Shown: positions 16,815 to 26,501 of the stretch, piece after piece
How positions within the stretch are numbered: the stretch's first letter is position 1
How the letters are laid out: each line of letters begins with the position of its first letter
DNA from: CAVXEH01 sp963805645
GTDB lineage: Bacteria > Chloroflexota > Limnocylindria > QHBO01
Length of the DNA: 64,000 bases
Assembly: GCA_963805645.1 (NCBI GenBank)
Contig: CAWDVA010000004.1
Span: 253,586 to 317,585 of the forward strand
Reading direction: 5' to 3'
Position numbers and translations under genes: made by a program
Notes under the pieces: generated by a model
What the model saw: the letters and a program-made list of their open reading frames with translations, nothing else
Told to the model about the DNA's origin: nothing
Databases searched by the model: none

Positions 16815-17121
16815 CGCCGGTTCCTCCCATCGGTGCTGACGACGCGCGGCGGCTTGGCCACGCCCGTCTGCCGTCCGCGCCCCCGACGCCGGTCGGCGAA
16901 GAAGACCCGCAGCAGGAAGACCGCGGTCATGCTCACGAAGAAGAGCAGCACCATGTCGATGAAGAGCAGCGCGGCCAGCAGCCAGACCGGCCAGTTCCGA
17001 AGCTGAACAGGCCGACCGGGATCAGCAGCAGGATGACGGCGAACAGGATCGCCTGCCAGATGAAGCAGCCGAAGCCGGGTCCCTCGTTCGGGTCCAGGTC
17101 CTCGTTGTAGCGGAACGACAT
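16811..17121 (-). CDS. Small two-helix membrane protein (one frameshift)
   Basis: Start MSFRYNEDLDPNEGPGFG, then helix one (FIWQAILFAVILLLIPVGLF). After a one-base correction comes helix two/three (WPVWLLAALLFIDMVLLFF, VSMTAVFLLRVFFADRR) and a basic tail (RRGRGRQTGVAKPPR). About 102 residues. The basic tail suggests a cytoplasmic C-terminus. No family recognised. Confidence 0.58.
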
Positions 17122-17200
17122 GCATCACTTTCCGTCTGGGCGTGAAGTGGCGCGCCGCATGGTCCCATATCCGCTCCGGCGCCGCAGCGCCCGCCGTGGG

Positions 17201-18574
17201 TCAGTCGAGCGGCGGCAGGCCGTTCACGTACGTCAGCCGGCCATCGGCCATGGTCAGCCGTACCACGCCGGGGAGCTCTCGCCCGAGCAGCGGCGTGTTC
17301 GACGAGGCCGACGCCAGGGCCGATGCCTCCACCTGCCAGCGTGCGTCGAGATCCACCAGGACGAGGTCCGCGATCTCGCCCGCGGTCAGTGAGCGGCGCT
17401 CACCGATCAGCGCCGCCGGCCGGGACGACAGGGCGGCGACCAGCGCGGGCAGGCTGAGCGCTCCGCCAGCCACGGCCGCCAGCCCCAGCGAGAGCGCGGT
17501 CTCCAGCCCGATCATCCCCGGCGCCGCATCGGCGAACTCCACCTCCTTGTGCTGGGTGGGATGCGGCGCATGGTCGGTGGCGATGGCGTCCACGCTCCCG
17601 TCTTCCACGCCGGCCAGCAGGGCCAGGGCATCGTCCCGCGTGGTGAGCGGCGGGTTGACCCGGCACGAGCCGTCATAGGCGAGCGCCGGGTCCAGCGTGC
17701 CGTCCTCGTCCGCGGCCTCCCAGCTGAAGCTGCGCGCGCCGGCTACCCAGGCATCGGTCATGGCGAGGTGATGCGGCGTCACGTCGCAGGTCACGCGGGT
17801 GCCCCTCTCCCGAGCGCGTCGGACGGCGTCGAGGGCCGCCCGCGTGGACAGGTGCGTGAAGTGGACCCATCCGCCGGTCTCCGCGGCCAACGCGATGTCG
17901 CGCTCCACCACCGTCAGCTCGGCGCTGGCCGGCCAGCCTGCGAGGCCCAGCCGCGTGGCGACCGCGCCGGCGCGCATCACGCTGCCCTCGGCCAGCCCCG
18001 GGTCCTCGGCGTGCTCGATGAGCGGCAGCGCCAGTGGCGAGAGGTAGGTCAGCAGCGCACGCGCCACGCGCGCGGAGGCGATGGCGGCGCCGTCGTCGCT
18101 GGCCCCCACCACGCCCAGGGCGCCCAGCTCAGCCAGCTCGGTCGGTTGCTCCCCCGCGCGCCCACGCGTCGCGGCCGCGATCACGCGGACGCGAGCGGCC
18201 GCATCGCGCGACAGCTGCTGCACGTAGGCGACGCGGGCGGCCTCGTCGAGCGGCGGATCGGTGTTCGGCATGGCGCAGACCGTCGCGTAGCCACCGTGCG
18301 CCGCCGCGCGGGAGCCGCTCTCGATCGTCTCGGCGGCTTCGCCCGCCGGGTTGCCGGAGATGGGTGTGCAGATCGCACAGCGCCGGGATCGCCAGCAGGC
18401 CCGAGGCATCGACCTGTTGACGCGTCAGGAGGAAGGTGCCGACGGCTCCACGAAACGTCCGTCGTGGATGGCAAGCTCGCCGATCGCGTCGGTCCCGGCT
18501 GCCGGGTCCAGTACCCGCGCTCCGGTCAGCAGCAGCGAGGCCGGCGGATCTGTCAGCGAGCCGAATCGGCTCAC
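17201..18574 (-). CDS. pyrC: Dihydroorotase (frameshift near N-terminus)
   Basis: Class I dihydroorotase layout: LLTGARVLDPAAGTDAIGEL at the start; PALCDLHTHLRQPG, the HxH metal motif, in a neighbouring frame; YATVCAMPNTDPP; GASDDGAAI; LIEHAEDPGL; WVHFTHLSTRAAL; VTCDVTPHHLAMTD; DGSCRVNPPL; DAIATDHAPHPTQHKE; then GEIADLVLVDLDARW near the C-terminus. All metal-binding histidines and the catalytic Asp in ATDHAPH are present. The GTG start (18574) overlaps the pyrB stop as GTGA, so the two are translationally coupled, as in PyrR-controlled pyrBC operons. Shifts lie at about 18360-18430; most of the gene (17201-18350) is clean. Confidence 0.9.
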
Positions 18575-19530
18575 GGAGCCAGGAGGGCGAGCACGGCCAT
18601 GCGCACCGCCACCCCGTTGGTCACCTGCCGGCCAATCAGGCTGCGAGGGCAGGCGGCCAGCGCGGCGGTCAGCTCCACGCCCTCGTTGGTCGGCCCCGGA
18701 TGCAGGACCGGAGCGCCGGGCCGTGCAAGGCTCATGCGCTCCTCGCTCAGTCCCCAGCTCCGGGTGTACTCGCGCAGGGTCGGCACGCCGCCGCCTGCGT
18801 TTCGCTCCAGCTGTACGCGCAGGGCCATCACCGCGTCCGCTCCCCGCAATGCATCCTCCAGCCGATGGTGGACCGATACGTCCGCCCAGTTCCGGAAGGC
18901 GTTCACCCAGGCGGGCGGCCCGGCAAGTCGCACCCGGGCGCCCATGGTGGTGAGGAGGTGCAGGTTCGAGCGCGCCACGCGCGAGTGCCCGATGTCGCCC
19001 ACGATGGCCACGGTCCTGCCGTCCAGGTCGTCCAGGGCGTCGCGCAGCGTCAATGCGTCCAGCAGTGCCTGGGTAGGATGGGCGTGGGTGCCGTCGCCCG
19101 CATTCACGATGCGAGCGCCAGCCGTTCGAGCCGCGAGGTACGGGGCCCCACTGCGCGAGTGGCGCAGGACGATGGTGTCGATGCCGGTTCGTTCCAGGGT
19201 GCGAATGCGTGTCGGCCAGCGACTCGCCCTTGGTCACGCTGCTGGCCTGGATCGGCAGCTCCACCACGTCGGCGCCCAGTGACGAGGCTGCGATCTCGAA
19301 GCTGACGCGGGTCCGGGTGGAGGGCTCGCCGAATGCGAGCCCGACGATCTGCCCGTTCAGCAGGTCGAGGCGCTCGCCCCGTTCGCGCAGCGAGCGCATC
19401 TGCGTCGCCAGGTCCAGGCAGTGCGTCGACCTGGGCGCGGTCAAGGGAATCGACGTCGAGGAGGTGACGGTGCCGCCACGGGCGCATCGGTGGCGCCGGC
19501 CGGGGCGGTGGGGACGGAGACCTGGATCAT
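18571..19530 (-). CDS. pyrB: Aspartate carbamoyltransferase catalytic subunit (frameshifted)
   Basis: Diagnostic motifs: LAFGEPSTRTRVSFEIAASS (carbamoyl-phosphate loop), ASSVTKGESLADT, IVNAGDGTHAHPTQALLDA, TVAIVGDIGHSRVARSN, LHPGPTNEGVEL. The preferred start is ATG 19530 (MIQVSVPTAPAG...) behind GGAG within the PyrR hairpin; a one-base insertion about 15-25 codons in then leads to HRHLLDVDSLDRAQVDAL. ATG 19487 in the second frame is the alternative. Further shifts lie near 19410 and 19200. Corrected length is about 318 residues. It forms carbamoyl-aspartate for pyrimidine synthesis. Confidence 0.9.
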
Positions 19531-19536
19531 GTTTCG

Positions 19537-19570
19537 CTCCTTGGCGGCCTCACCGGACCGCGCTTAAAGG
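19537..19570 (-). promoter_or_regulatory. PyrR-binding RNA hairpin over the pyrB ribosome-binding site
   Basis: In the leader (read on the minus strand) CCTTTAAG, GCGG, TCCGGTGAGG, CCGC, C, AAGGAG occur in order. GCGG/CCGC closes a loop with the conserved UCC..GUGAGG core of PyrR sites, and CCUU/AAGG forms the lower stem that hides the Shine-Dalgarno AAGGAG, 7 nt before ATG 19530. With UMP, PyrR would stabilise the hairpin and block pyrB translation. The motif matches the established PyrR consensus; the mode (translational rather than attenuation) is inferred from SD overlap. Confidence 0.75.
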
Positions 19571-19710
19571 GTCGCGACGGAGTATACGCGCGGCATGCTT
19601 GTCGGCGTGAGCCGCAAAGACAATGCCGATGCTGAGGACCTGGTGCTGGGATTCCGGCTCGCGCACGCGCAGCGAGCCACGGCCTGCACGAGGCCGACGG
19701 ACGCGAGAGC

Positions 19711-20264
19711 CTAGGCCGGCTCGCCCGCCCGGGCCCGCTCGAGCACCACGCCATCGGTCCCGTCGATCTCGGTGACCAGCACGTGCACGCGCTCGTCGAG
19801 CGGCGGTCGGCAGGTTCTTGCCGACGTGGTCGGCCCGGATCGGCAGCTCGCGGTGGCCGCGGTCGACCGCCACGGCCAGGCGCACCGCGCGCGGGCCGGC
19901 CGTGGTCGGTCAGCGCATCGAGCGCGGCGCGCACGGTGCGGCCGGTGAAGAGGACGTCGTCGACCAGCACCACCGTCTTGCCGCCGATGTCGGGCATGGC
20001 GTCGCTGCGCTTGACGATGGGTGCGTGAGCCAGGCGGGTCAGGTCGTCGCGGTAGAAGGTGATGTCCAGCGAGCCGACCGGGGGTCGCAGGCCCTCGTGC
20101 TGCTCGATCAGCGCCGCCAGCCGCTCGGCCAGCGGAGCGCCCCGGCTGCGGACGCCCACCAGCACCAGCCCGTCGGTGCCGCCGTTGCGCTCCACGATCT
20201 CGTGCGCGATGCGCGTCAGCGCGCGGCGCAGGTCGTCGGCGTCCATGATCTGGCGTTCGGTCAT
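19711..20264 (-). CDS. pyrR: PyrR bifunctional regulator / uracil phosphoribosyltransferase (frameshift near C-terminus)
   Basis: From ATG 20264: QIMDADDLRRALTRIAHEI, LVLVGVRSRGAPLAERLAAL, GSLDITFYRDDLTRL, and TVVLVDDVLFTGRTVRAALD, the PRPP loop typical of PyrR. C-terminal pieces LAVAVDRGHRELPIRADHVG, KNLPT, then DERVHVLVTEIDGTDGVVLE end at TAG 19711. Corrected length 183 residues. Its ATG overlaps the TGA of the upstream anti-sigma-like gene (ATGA). It binds UMP/PRPP and the hairpin found upstream of pyrB, 140 nt downstream of its own stop. Confidence 0.92.
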
Positions 20265-21993
20265 CGGCGCCGAGTGTAGCCGCGCAGCTGGCGCGGGCCG
20301 GGCCGCCCGCCGATCAGTCGGCGCAGCGACGGGCGTGGTAGAAGGCTGGTCCGATACCAGACGCGGTCCTGGCCGAGCGTCGCCACCTCGTCCGGCGTCG
20401 CGCCCGTGTTGCGCGTCACGATCCGCAGCTCGGCGGTGGGCCCGTAGGTGCCGCCCTCCGAGCCCGCAGCGGTCTGGACGGTCAGCGGCCAGGTACTGGC
20501 CGCCGCCGAGCGCCACGTCGATCACCGTGCCACCCGCCGTGTCGGCGGGGTCCAGGGCCTGGTCGGGGCCGATGTAGATGCCGATCAGCGGGTGTCCGAA
20601 GTAGACCCGATTCGCATCAGGGAAGCCGGCGGGCTGCTGCGATGCCCTGCCACTGCGCGTCCCATACCGCCAGCGCCGTCGCCATCGGGCGCCCAGGCGA
20701 AGCGTGCGCTGCGGAACGCCTCGCCGCCGTTGGCGATGGCGTCAGCGTGTCGAAGACCTGCTGGCCCTCGGTCGCGACGAAGTCGTACTCGCCTCGACGC
20801 GTCGGCCCGGTACGAGGTAGAGCATCCCGCCGCGCGCGAAGTGCCAGCCGCCGGCGTCGAGCGCTCATCTGGCCGCGCCATGCGACGCGCGTACCGCTGA
20901 GTCGACGGGTTGCGAGCCGCGACCGGCAGGAAGACCCCGTCGAGTGCTTCAGCGAGACCGTCGCCGGATCGACGCGGATCGCCGACATGCGCCGTTCGCG
21001 CGGCACGCCAAGGCGGTCAGTGCTCGGCAGCCGTCGGCGGCCGTGCTGACCCACAGCCATGCGTCGCCGTCGCCCGCCCCGTAGAAGTCTGCGGCGAACG
21101 ACCGGCCCGTGTTCGGTCAGCTGGCGCGCGCCAGCATCCGGGTGCTGGCGTGCTGAAGACCCACGACATCGGCGCTATCTGGCCGTCCTCCGACAGGCCG
21201 GTGAAGGCCAGCAGGCTGCCGTCCGGCGACCATGCAGAACCGCGCGAACGGCGAGTCGGCCGCGCTCTGGTAGAGCGACACGAGCGTGCCGTCGCGAGAT
21301 CCGGTAGGCGTAGGTGTCCACGAGCCCGCTGCCGTCGCCGAGGATCTGGAAGGCAAGCCAGTCGCCGGTCGGGCGAGAGCGCGGCGTTGACGGGCAGCCC
21401 GTAGCCGCTGCCGGACGACCGGCTGCGACGCTCGGCGTCGGTGCACCAGTCAAGCTGGCGGCCTGGTCGGCGACGCGGTACTCCAGGTGGCCAACCGGGT
21501 TCGGGCCGATGGTCGGGCAGCGCGGACGGCCGGTGGCGGCGTGGCGCTGCGGGCGGCGGCGAGGCTGACCGATGCGCTCGGCGCGGCGCTGGCCACGGAT
21601 CGACGCGGACGGGAGTCGGCGGCCGGTGGCGCCGAACGGGCCGCGCGGCAGGTTGCGAGACGACCACCACGGCCAGGAGCGCGGCGGCGACGGTGGCCGA
21701 GCGACGCCACAGCTGCCGACCAGCGTCGAGGGGCGGCGCCACCATGGCGGCAGCGCCGCGCGCCGGACTCGATGCCGGCGCGGACGCGCGCGCCCAGGTC
21801 GCGCCGGCGGCGCAGCGCGGCGCAGGCCGGCGAGCAGCTGCCGCTCGCGCGAGAACGCCTGCCAGCGTCTCGCGGCACTGGTCGCAGCCGGCCAGGTGCG
21901 CGTCCAGCTCGCGCGCTCGGCGCCGGTCATGTCGCCGCTGAGCGAGGCGCTGATCAGCTCGTCGGGATGGTCGGTCGCGTCGCGAATGCTCAT
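20261..21993 (-). CDS. Zinc-finger anti-sigma factor fused to WD40/TolB-like propeller (heavily frameshifted)
   Basis: The N-terminus from ATG 21993 (MSIRDATDHPDELISASLSG) carries AHLAGCDQCRETL, the HxxxCxxC zinc site of anti-sigma factors. A hydrophobic segment near residue 100 (VAAALLAVVVVSQPAARP) is the membrane helix. The exported part, about 450 residues, has TolB/WD40-like blades: DWLAFQILGDGSGLVDTYAY, DGSLLAFTGLSEDGQIAPM, and near the end GGTYGPTAELRIVTRNTGA and DEVATLGQDRVWYRTSLL. At least eight shifts interrupt it. It overlaps the sigma gene upstream and pyrR downstream, both by 4 nt. Confidence 0.68.
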
Positions 21994-22545
21994 CGGACCA
22001 GTCCCTCCGCCGCCAGGTGGCGGCGCATCTCGCCGCGCGCCCGGCACAGCAGCGTGCGCACCGCTCCGTAGCGAGAGGCCCATGATCTCGCCGATCTGCT
22101 GCGCGCTCATGTCCTCCAGGTCGGACAGGAGCAGGCACTGGCGGTGGTTCGGGCGCAGCTGCAGCAGGGCGCGCTGGACGCGCTCGTCGAGCATGGCCGG
22201 CCATCACCTGGGCCTCCGGCCCGGGCGCGGTCGTCGGCGCGCTGGTCGTGCTCCGCTCGTCGTCGTCGTCCGGGAGGCTGACCCAGCGTCGGCGCCGCAT
22301 CTCGTCGATGGCCGTGTTGGTCGCGATGCGGTAGAGCCAGGAGCGGGTCGAGTTCTCATCGGTCAGGGTGTCGAGCTTGCGGTAGGCCTTGATGAAGGTG
22401 TCCTGGGTGATGTCGGCCGCGCGGTCGCGGTCGCCGACCATGCGCAGCACGTAGTTGAAGATCGGGGCGGAGAACTCCTCGTAGAGCCGGTCGAAATCGG
22501 CCCAGGCCGGGTCGCCGGCTCACCGCCGCGGCCGCGCCGATGCGA
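21990..22545 (-). CDS. ECF sigma factor (frameshifted)
   Basis: Reconstructed: DPAWADFDRLYEEFSAPIF, NYVLRMVGDRDRAADITQDT, FIKAYRKLDTL and TRSWLYRIATNTAIDEMRRR (regions 2.1-2.4), then RVQRALLQLRPNHRQCLLL, EDMSAQQIGEIMGLSLRS and VRTLLCRARGEMRRHLAAEG (region 4). It ends with TGA 21990-21992, overlapping the anti-sigma start. The exact start is uncertain: a TGA lies just upstream in the correct frame, so GTG at about 22533 with one more shift is most plausible. Likely controls its own operon, which reads into pyrR. Confidence 0.78.
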
Positions 22546-22632
22546 CCGCCGAGCTCCGATTGACAGCACGCGGTCCTCCGCAGCGGCCGACCCCCGCTCC
22601 GATCCCCCGTGACGCATCGGCTTCCACCCCTG

Positions 22633-23641
22633 TTACACGGACTCGATGCAGATGGATCGCGCAGCACCTCGGCCGCATACTCCGGCGCGGCCGGGTTCAC
22701 CGCCAGCGCGGTCGCCCGCTCCAGCCCGGCGATCACCCGCAGCCGCGGGTGCAGCTCCCAGTGCCAGTGGAAGGTCTGGTCCAGCCGCTCGCCGGCCGGG
22801 GCAGTGTGCAGGAACAGGTTGTAGGGCGGATCGCCGAGCGCGTCCAGCGCGCGCAGCGTGCGCTGCAGGGTGGCCGCGGTGGCGGCCAGGTCGTCGTCGT
22901 CGAGCTGCGGTGAAGTCGGCGGCGTGCGCGCGCGGCACGATCATCATCTCGAACGGCGAGCGCGCCGGCGGCCGGGCGCGAAGACCACGAAGCGCTCCTC
23001 GGCCAGCACCAGCCGCTCGCCGGCCTCCTCCTCCGCGCGGCGCCAGCCCGCACCACACGCAGCTCGCGCGTCTTGATCTGGTGGCGCGCGCCGCCGCCGA
23101 TCTCCTCGGCCAGCCAGTGCGGGACCTGCGGGATGGCGTACAGCTCGATGTTCAGGTGCTGGCTGCGCGACCCGGCCTGGCGCCCGTAGCTCTGCACCGC
23201 CTGGACGCAGAGCGCGATCGTCCGGCGGGTTGCGCCTCGCTCCCCAGCTCGCCGCATGGTGTCGCGCAGGGCGCGCAGCAGGTTGACGGCGAGCCGCGGC
23301 GGGGCGTCGGCGAAGCGCTCGTGGTGGCCGCGCGGGGCCGACCAGGATCTCCCACGACCCGCTGGACGACTCGACCTCGGAGATCGACAGCTGCGCGGCG
23401 CTGTCCTTGGACGAGTCGATGCGGTGGAAGGCGTCCGCGCTCAGCGTGACGCGCCGGATGGCGGTGGCGTCCGTCGGCATCGGCCTCGGAGGTGGGGTCG
23501 TCGTCGCAGTGGCGGCAGTGCGTGCCCTCGACCGGAGCGGCCTGCGACCGCGAACGAGGCGTGCTCGAAGGTGCGGTCGGTGACGACGGCCGACCACCAG
23601 CCGGTGACGGGGTCGCGGCGCAGCTCGAACACGCGGCGCAT
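22633..23641 (-). CDS. GalT-like nucleotidyltransferase with altered active site (frameshifted)
   Basis: From ATG 23641 (MRRVFELRRDPVTGWWSAV): GTHCRHCDDDP (Cys pair), SSSGSWEILVG, YGRQAGSRSQHLNIELYAIP, HQIKTRELRVV, RLVLAEERFVVFAP, SPFEMMIVPRAHAADF, PYNLFLHTAP, FHWHWELHPRL and IAGLERATALAVNP. This is the two-domain galactose-1-phosphate uridylyltransferase plan. Where GalT has the catalytic HPHxQ, this protein reads QHLNIE, with Asn replacing the nucleophilic second His, so uridylyl transfer by the classical route is doubtful. Several shifts. Directly downstream of a second HIT-fold enzyme; the two may be partners. Confidence 0.68.
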
Positions 23642-23657
23642 CGTAGCGCCCGCGCGG

Positions 23658-24791
23658 CTAGGCCGGTCGCGATCGCGTCGCGAAGCCGCTCGGCGACGTC
23701 GAACGGATCGCCGCCGATCACCGAGGCCGCGTACAGCTCCATGGCGCCGATGTCCGACGCAGCGGCTGCCGGGATCGCCGCGGTCCACGAGGTGGACCAT
23801 CGGGCGGCGATCCGGCCCAGTCCGACGCCCGTCGGCGGCGTCCAGCGGCGGCCGGTGCAGCGCCAGGTTGAAGGCGTTGACCTGCAGCGCGTCGCGGAAG
23901 GCGATCACCGTGCGCGCCACGGCATCGGCGAAGGCCGGCGTCGCGCTCGTCCATGCCGGGCTGGCCGACGACCAGCAGCTCGCGCTCCTTGACCGGCGTG
24001 AGGTGCGCCAGGACGGCCACGCCATCGCGCATCGTGTGCCGACCAGGCCGAGGTCGCGGTGCACCGCGACCAGGTCGGCGAAGTAGTCACTCGCCGGTCG
24101 CCGTCGCGGTACGCGGCTGCGTCGCGCCGCAGCCGATCGACCCGCGGGTAGTGGCTGCACCGCGGCCCAGCAGCACCTGGGCGTGGCCGTGGACCACCGA
24201 GCCGCCGGCCCGCGGTCCGCAGTTCCAGATCAGCAGGTAGTTGACGGCCGCCGGGATCGCGCCTCGCGCGAGCGGTCCGCCCACTCGCGGCCGACGTCGA
24301 AGCATCTCGACCACCTGGTCCGACGTCGAAGGCCAGCGGGTCGTGCTGGTCGAAGACGATCACCCCGTGGTGCGCGTCGTACATGGCGGCGTTGGCGCCG
24401 GTGATCGCGTGGCGTCCCGCGGACGCGTCCCCAGCGAGTCGGCCGGCGTCTGGTGCTCCGGGTCGCAGAACGGGTCGCCGCGACTCGCCTCGACCAGCCG
24501 GGCAGTACGCCGCGCGCGCCCGCCGGCGATCGGGCGCCGCCCGCGCAGCGGCGAGAAGAGCGAGCCCGCCAGGCTCCAGCGGTTGGTGACGCGGACGATG
24601 GACTGCTCGCGGACCGCATCCACCGAGCCGAAGTGCTGCCGCAGCCAGTCGTGCATCTCGGGAGGGGGATCGGTGCTGCCCTCGACCACCTCCACGCCGG
24701 AAGAGCCGCTCGACGCGCGCACGGCGCCGCGTCGGGCGGAGCGCCGCGATCCGTGACGGCAGGTCCGGATGCCGTCGCGACGGCGGCTCAC
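23658..24791 (-). CDS. HIT-superfamily nucleotidyltransferase (HxHxQ), frameshifted
   Basis: GTG 24791 overlaps the GNAT stop. Readable pieces: MHDWLRQHFGSVDAVREQ, SIVRVTNRWSLAGSLFSPLR, AMYDAHHGVIVFDQHDPLAF, YLLIWNCGPRAGGSVVHGHA then Q (the HxHxQ active site), DYFADLVAVHRDLGLVG, AVLAHLTPVKERELLVVG, VIAFRDALQVNAFNLALHRP, and SDIGAMELYAASVIGGDPFD. The pattern of N(C)GPRAGGSxxHGHAQ equals the GalT/Ap4A-phosphorylase active site. Substrate unknown; nucleotide-sugar metabolism is possible. End coordinate approximate. Confidence 0.66.
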
Positions 24792-25367
24792 GGTTCCGGG
24801 AAGGTGAGCTGCCAGCCGGTCGGTCGGTCCAGCGCCAGCCACTCGTCGCGCAGCAGGGCCATGAGCAGCACGTCGGAGTGGCGGCCCTCGCGCGAAGTGA
24901 GCGTGGCGCAGCCGGCCCTCGTGCCGGAAGCCGGCCTTCTCGTAGGAGCGGATGCGCGCGCGCGTTGTCCTCGTACACGTGCAGGTCGATGCGCTCCAGC
25001 CGCAGCGAGCCCGAACCCGAAGTCGCAGATGGCGTTGAGGGCGTCCGTCCCGTAGCCCTCGATTCCACTCGGCCTTCTCGCCGATGCTGATGCCGAACTC
25101 GGCGTTGCCGTTCTCCAGGTCCAGGCCGTGCAGCCCGGCGGTACCGATCGGCTCGATCACCCGCGATCAGGCAGATCACGAAGTGGTAGTCGGTCTTTCC
25201 CTGGCGCTCGACCATGCCCTCGAACCACTTCTCCTCCATGGCCAGGCTGAACGGGGCGCGGAAGGAGAGGTTGCGCGACGACCTCGGCGTCGGTCAGCCA
25301 GCGCACGAAGGTCGGCCAGGTCGGAGCGCTCGGCGGGGCGCAGGTAGATCCGCTCACCGCGGATCAT
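24788..25367 (-). CDS. GNAT N-acetyltransferase, RimJ/RimL type (frameshifted)
   Basis: MIRGERIYLRPAERSDL is the typical RimJ/L start (ATG 25367). Then FVRWLTDAEVV, EKWFEGMVERQGKTDYHFVI, IGTAGLHGLDLENGNAEFGI, GEKAEWNRG (acetyl-CoA loop), FGSLRLERIDLHVYEDNARA, RSYEKAGFRHEGRLRHAHFA and a C-terminal LRDEWLALDRPTGWQLTFP. Three or so shifts; span is one base over a multiple of three. Acetylates an amino group on a peptide or small molecule; substrate unknown. Confidence 0.78.
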
Positions 25368-25465
25368 CGGCGTGGCGGTGCGCGGGGGTCGGCTGGCCGT
25401 CCGTCATCGGTCCTCGTAGGCTATCGGTCTACGCGCCCGAGCATAGTAGGAGGACAGACCAACCG

Positions 25466-25911
25466 ATGCCTGCAGTCCGCACCGCCACCGTTACCTGGCA
25501 GGGCGATCTCGCGTCCGGCTCTGGCAGCGTCTCGGCCGGAACCAGCGAGCTCTTCACCGACCTGCCGGTCAGCTGGGGCTCGCGCACCGGGGCCGCCGAG
25601 GGTCGCACCTCGCCCGAGGAGCTGCTGGCGGCAGCTCACGCATCCTGCTTCGCCATGGCCTTCTCCGGCGGCGCTGGCCCGCGCCGGCACGCCGCCCGAG
25701 CACCTGCACGTGGAGGCGGAGGTCACCTTCGACAAGGTGGGCGATGCCTGGACGGTGGTCTCGTCGCACCTGATCGTGATCGGGCAGGCGCCGGGCGCCA
25801 GCGAGGAGGAGTTCGCGGCCGCGGCGCAGGATGCCAAGGACGGCTGCCCGATCTCTCGCGCGCTGAAGGGAAACGTGACCGATCACCGTGGAGCCCACGC
25901 TCGAGGAGTAG
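25466..25911 (+). CDS. OsmC/Ohr-family peroxide-detoxifying protein (two frameshifts)
   Basis: From ATG 25466: RTATVTWQGDLASGSGSV, GAAEGRTSPEELLAAAHASC, FAMAFSGG; after a one-base correction near 25675, PPEHLHVEAEVTFDKVGDAW, TVVSSHLIVIGQAPG and DAKDGCPISRALKGN; after another near 25880, ITVEPTLEE. Both redox Cys (HASCFAMA and GCPISRAL) are present, as in OsmC proteins that reduce organic hydroperoxides. Span 446 nt minus two gives 147 residues, the normal size. Confidence 0.87.
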
Positions 25912-26002
25912 CCGGGCTGAAACCTTCTGGCCGGCATTCGTCTCGATACGAGTAGACCCCGGACCGCGCCCCGCGTGCGGCCAATCAACTCGAGGGAGAC
26001 CA

Positions 26003-26495
26003 ATGCCGACCAACGATCGAATCCGAATCCTCCGCGGGCTGGGCCTGGCGGTTGGATCGCTCCTGCTCATCACCGGTGCCGTGTTCGCATCCCAGGCGGG
26101 CCTCCCGTCAGGCGACGATCGCATGGAGACTGGCGCCAGCGCCGGAGCCGATGCGAGCGATGCCGAGCATGCCAGCCCGTCCCCGTCGGGCTCGGAGCTG
26201 ACGGTCGACGGCCTGCTGAACCAGCTTGGCCAGGACGAGTCCGTCGACGGCAGCTCGTCCGCGGAGGCCGGCGAGTCCGACCACGAGCAGGCGACCGAGG
26301 CTGAGCAGGCGACCGAGGCTGAGCACGCCAGCTCGTCCGCGCGAGGCCAGCGAATCGCCGGAGGCCAGCGAGTCCGAGCACGAGAGCGAGTCGCCAGATG
26401 CGAGCGCGTCCGCCGACGACAACGGTGGGCAGACCGGCGACGACCACTCCGGAACGGGAGATGGCGGCGACGGCAGCGGACACGACGATCACTGA
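26003..26495 (+). CDS. Exported Ser/Glu/Asp-rich protein with short repeats (one frameshift)
   Basis: From ATG 26003 with GGGAG upstream: N-terminal signal/anchor (ILRGLGLAVGSLLLITGAVF), then a very acidic, low-complexity region. An 18-bp tandem repeat (26285-26320) encodes EQATEA twice, followed by EHASSSA. After one extra base near 26345 the frame continues SEASESPEASESEHESES and GGQTGDDHSGTGDGG, ending in GHDDH. No fold is recognisable. It precedes a sigma/anti-sigma pair whose anti-sigma has a similar low-complexity tail. Confidence 0.6.
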
Positions 26496-26501
26496 CCGCA
26501 G

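Noticed and set aside
17549..19282. 577-codon plus-strand frame
   Set aside because: Antisense to pyrC and pyrB, whose metal and substrate motifs are unambiguous.
12000..25900. Programmed frameshifting as an explanation for the broken genes
   Set aside because: Shifts occur in too many unrelated housekeeping genes, at irregular sites without slippery heptamers; single-base insertion errors explain them better.
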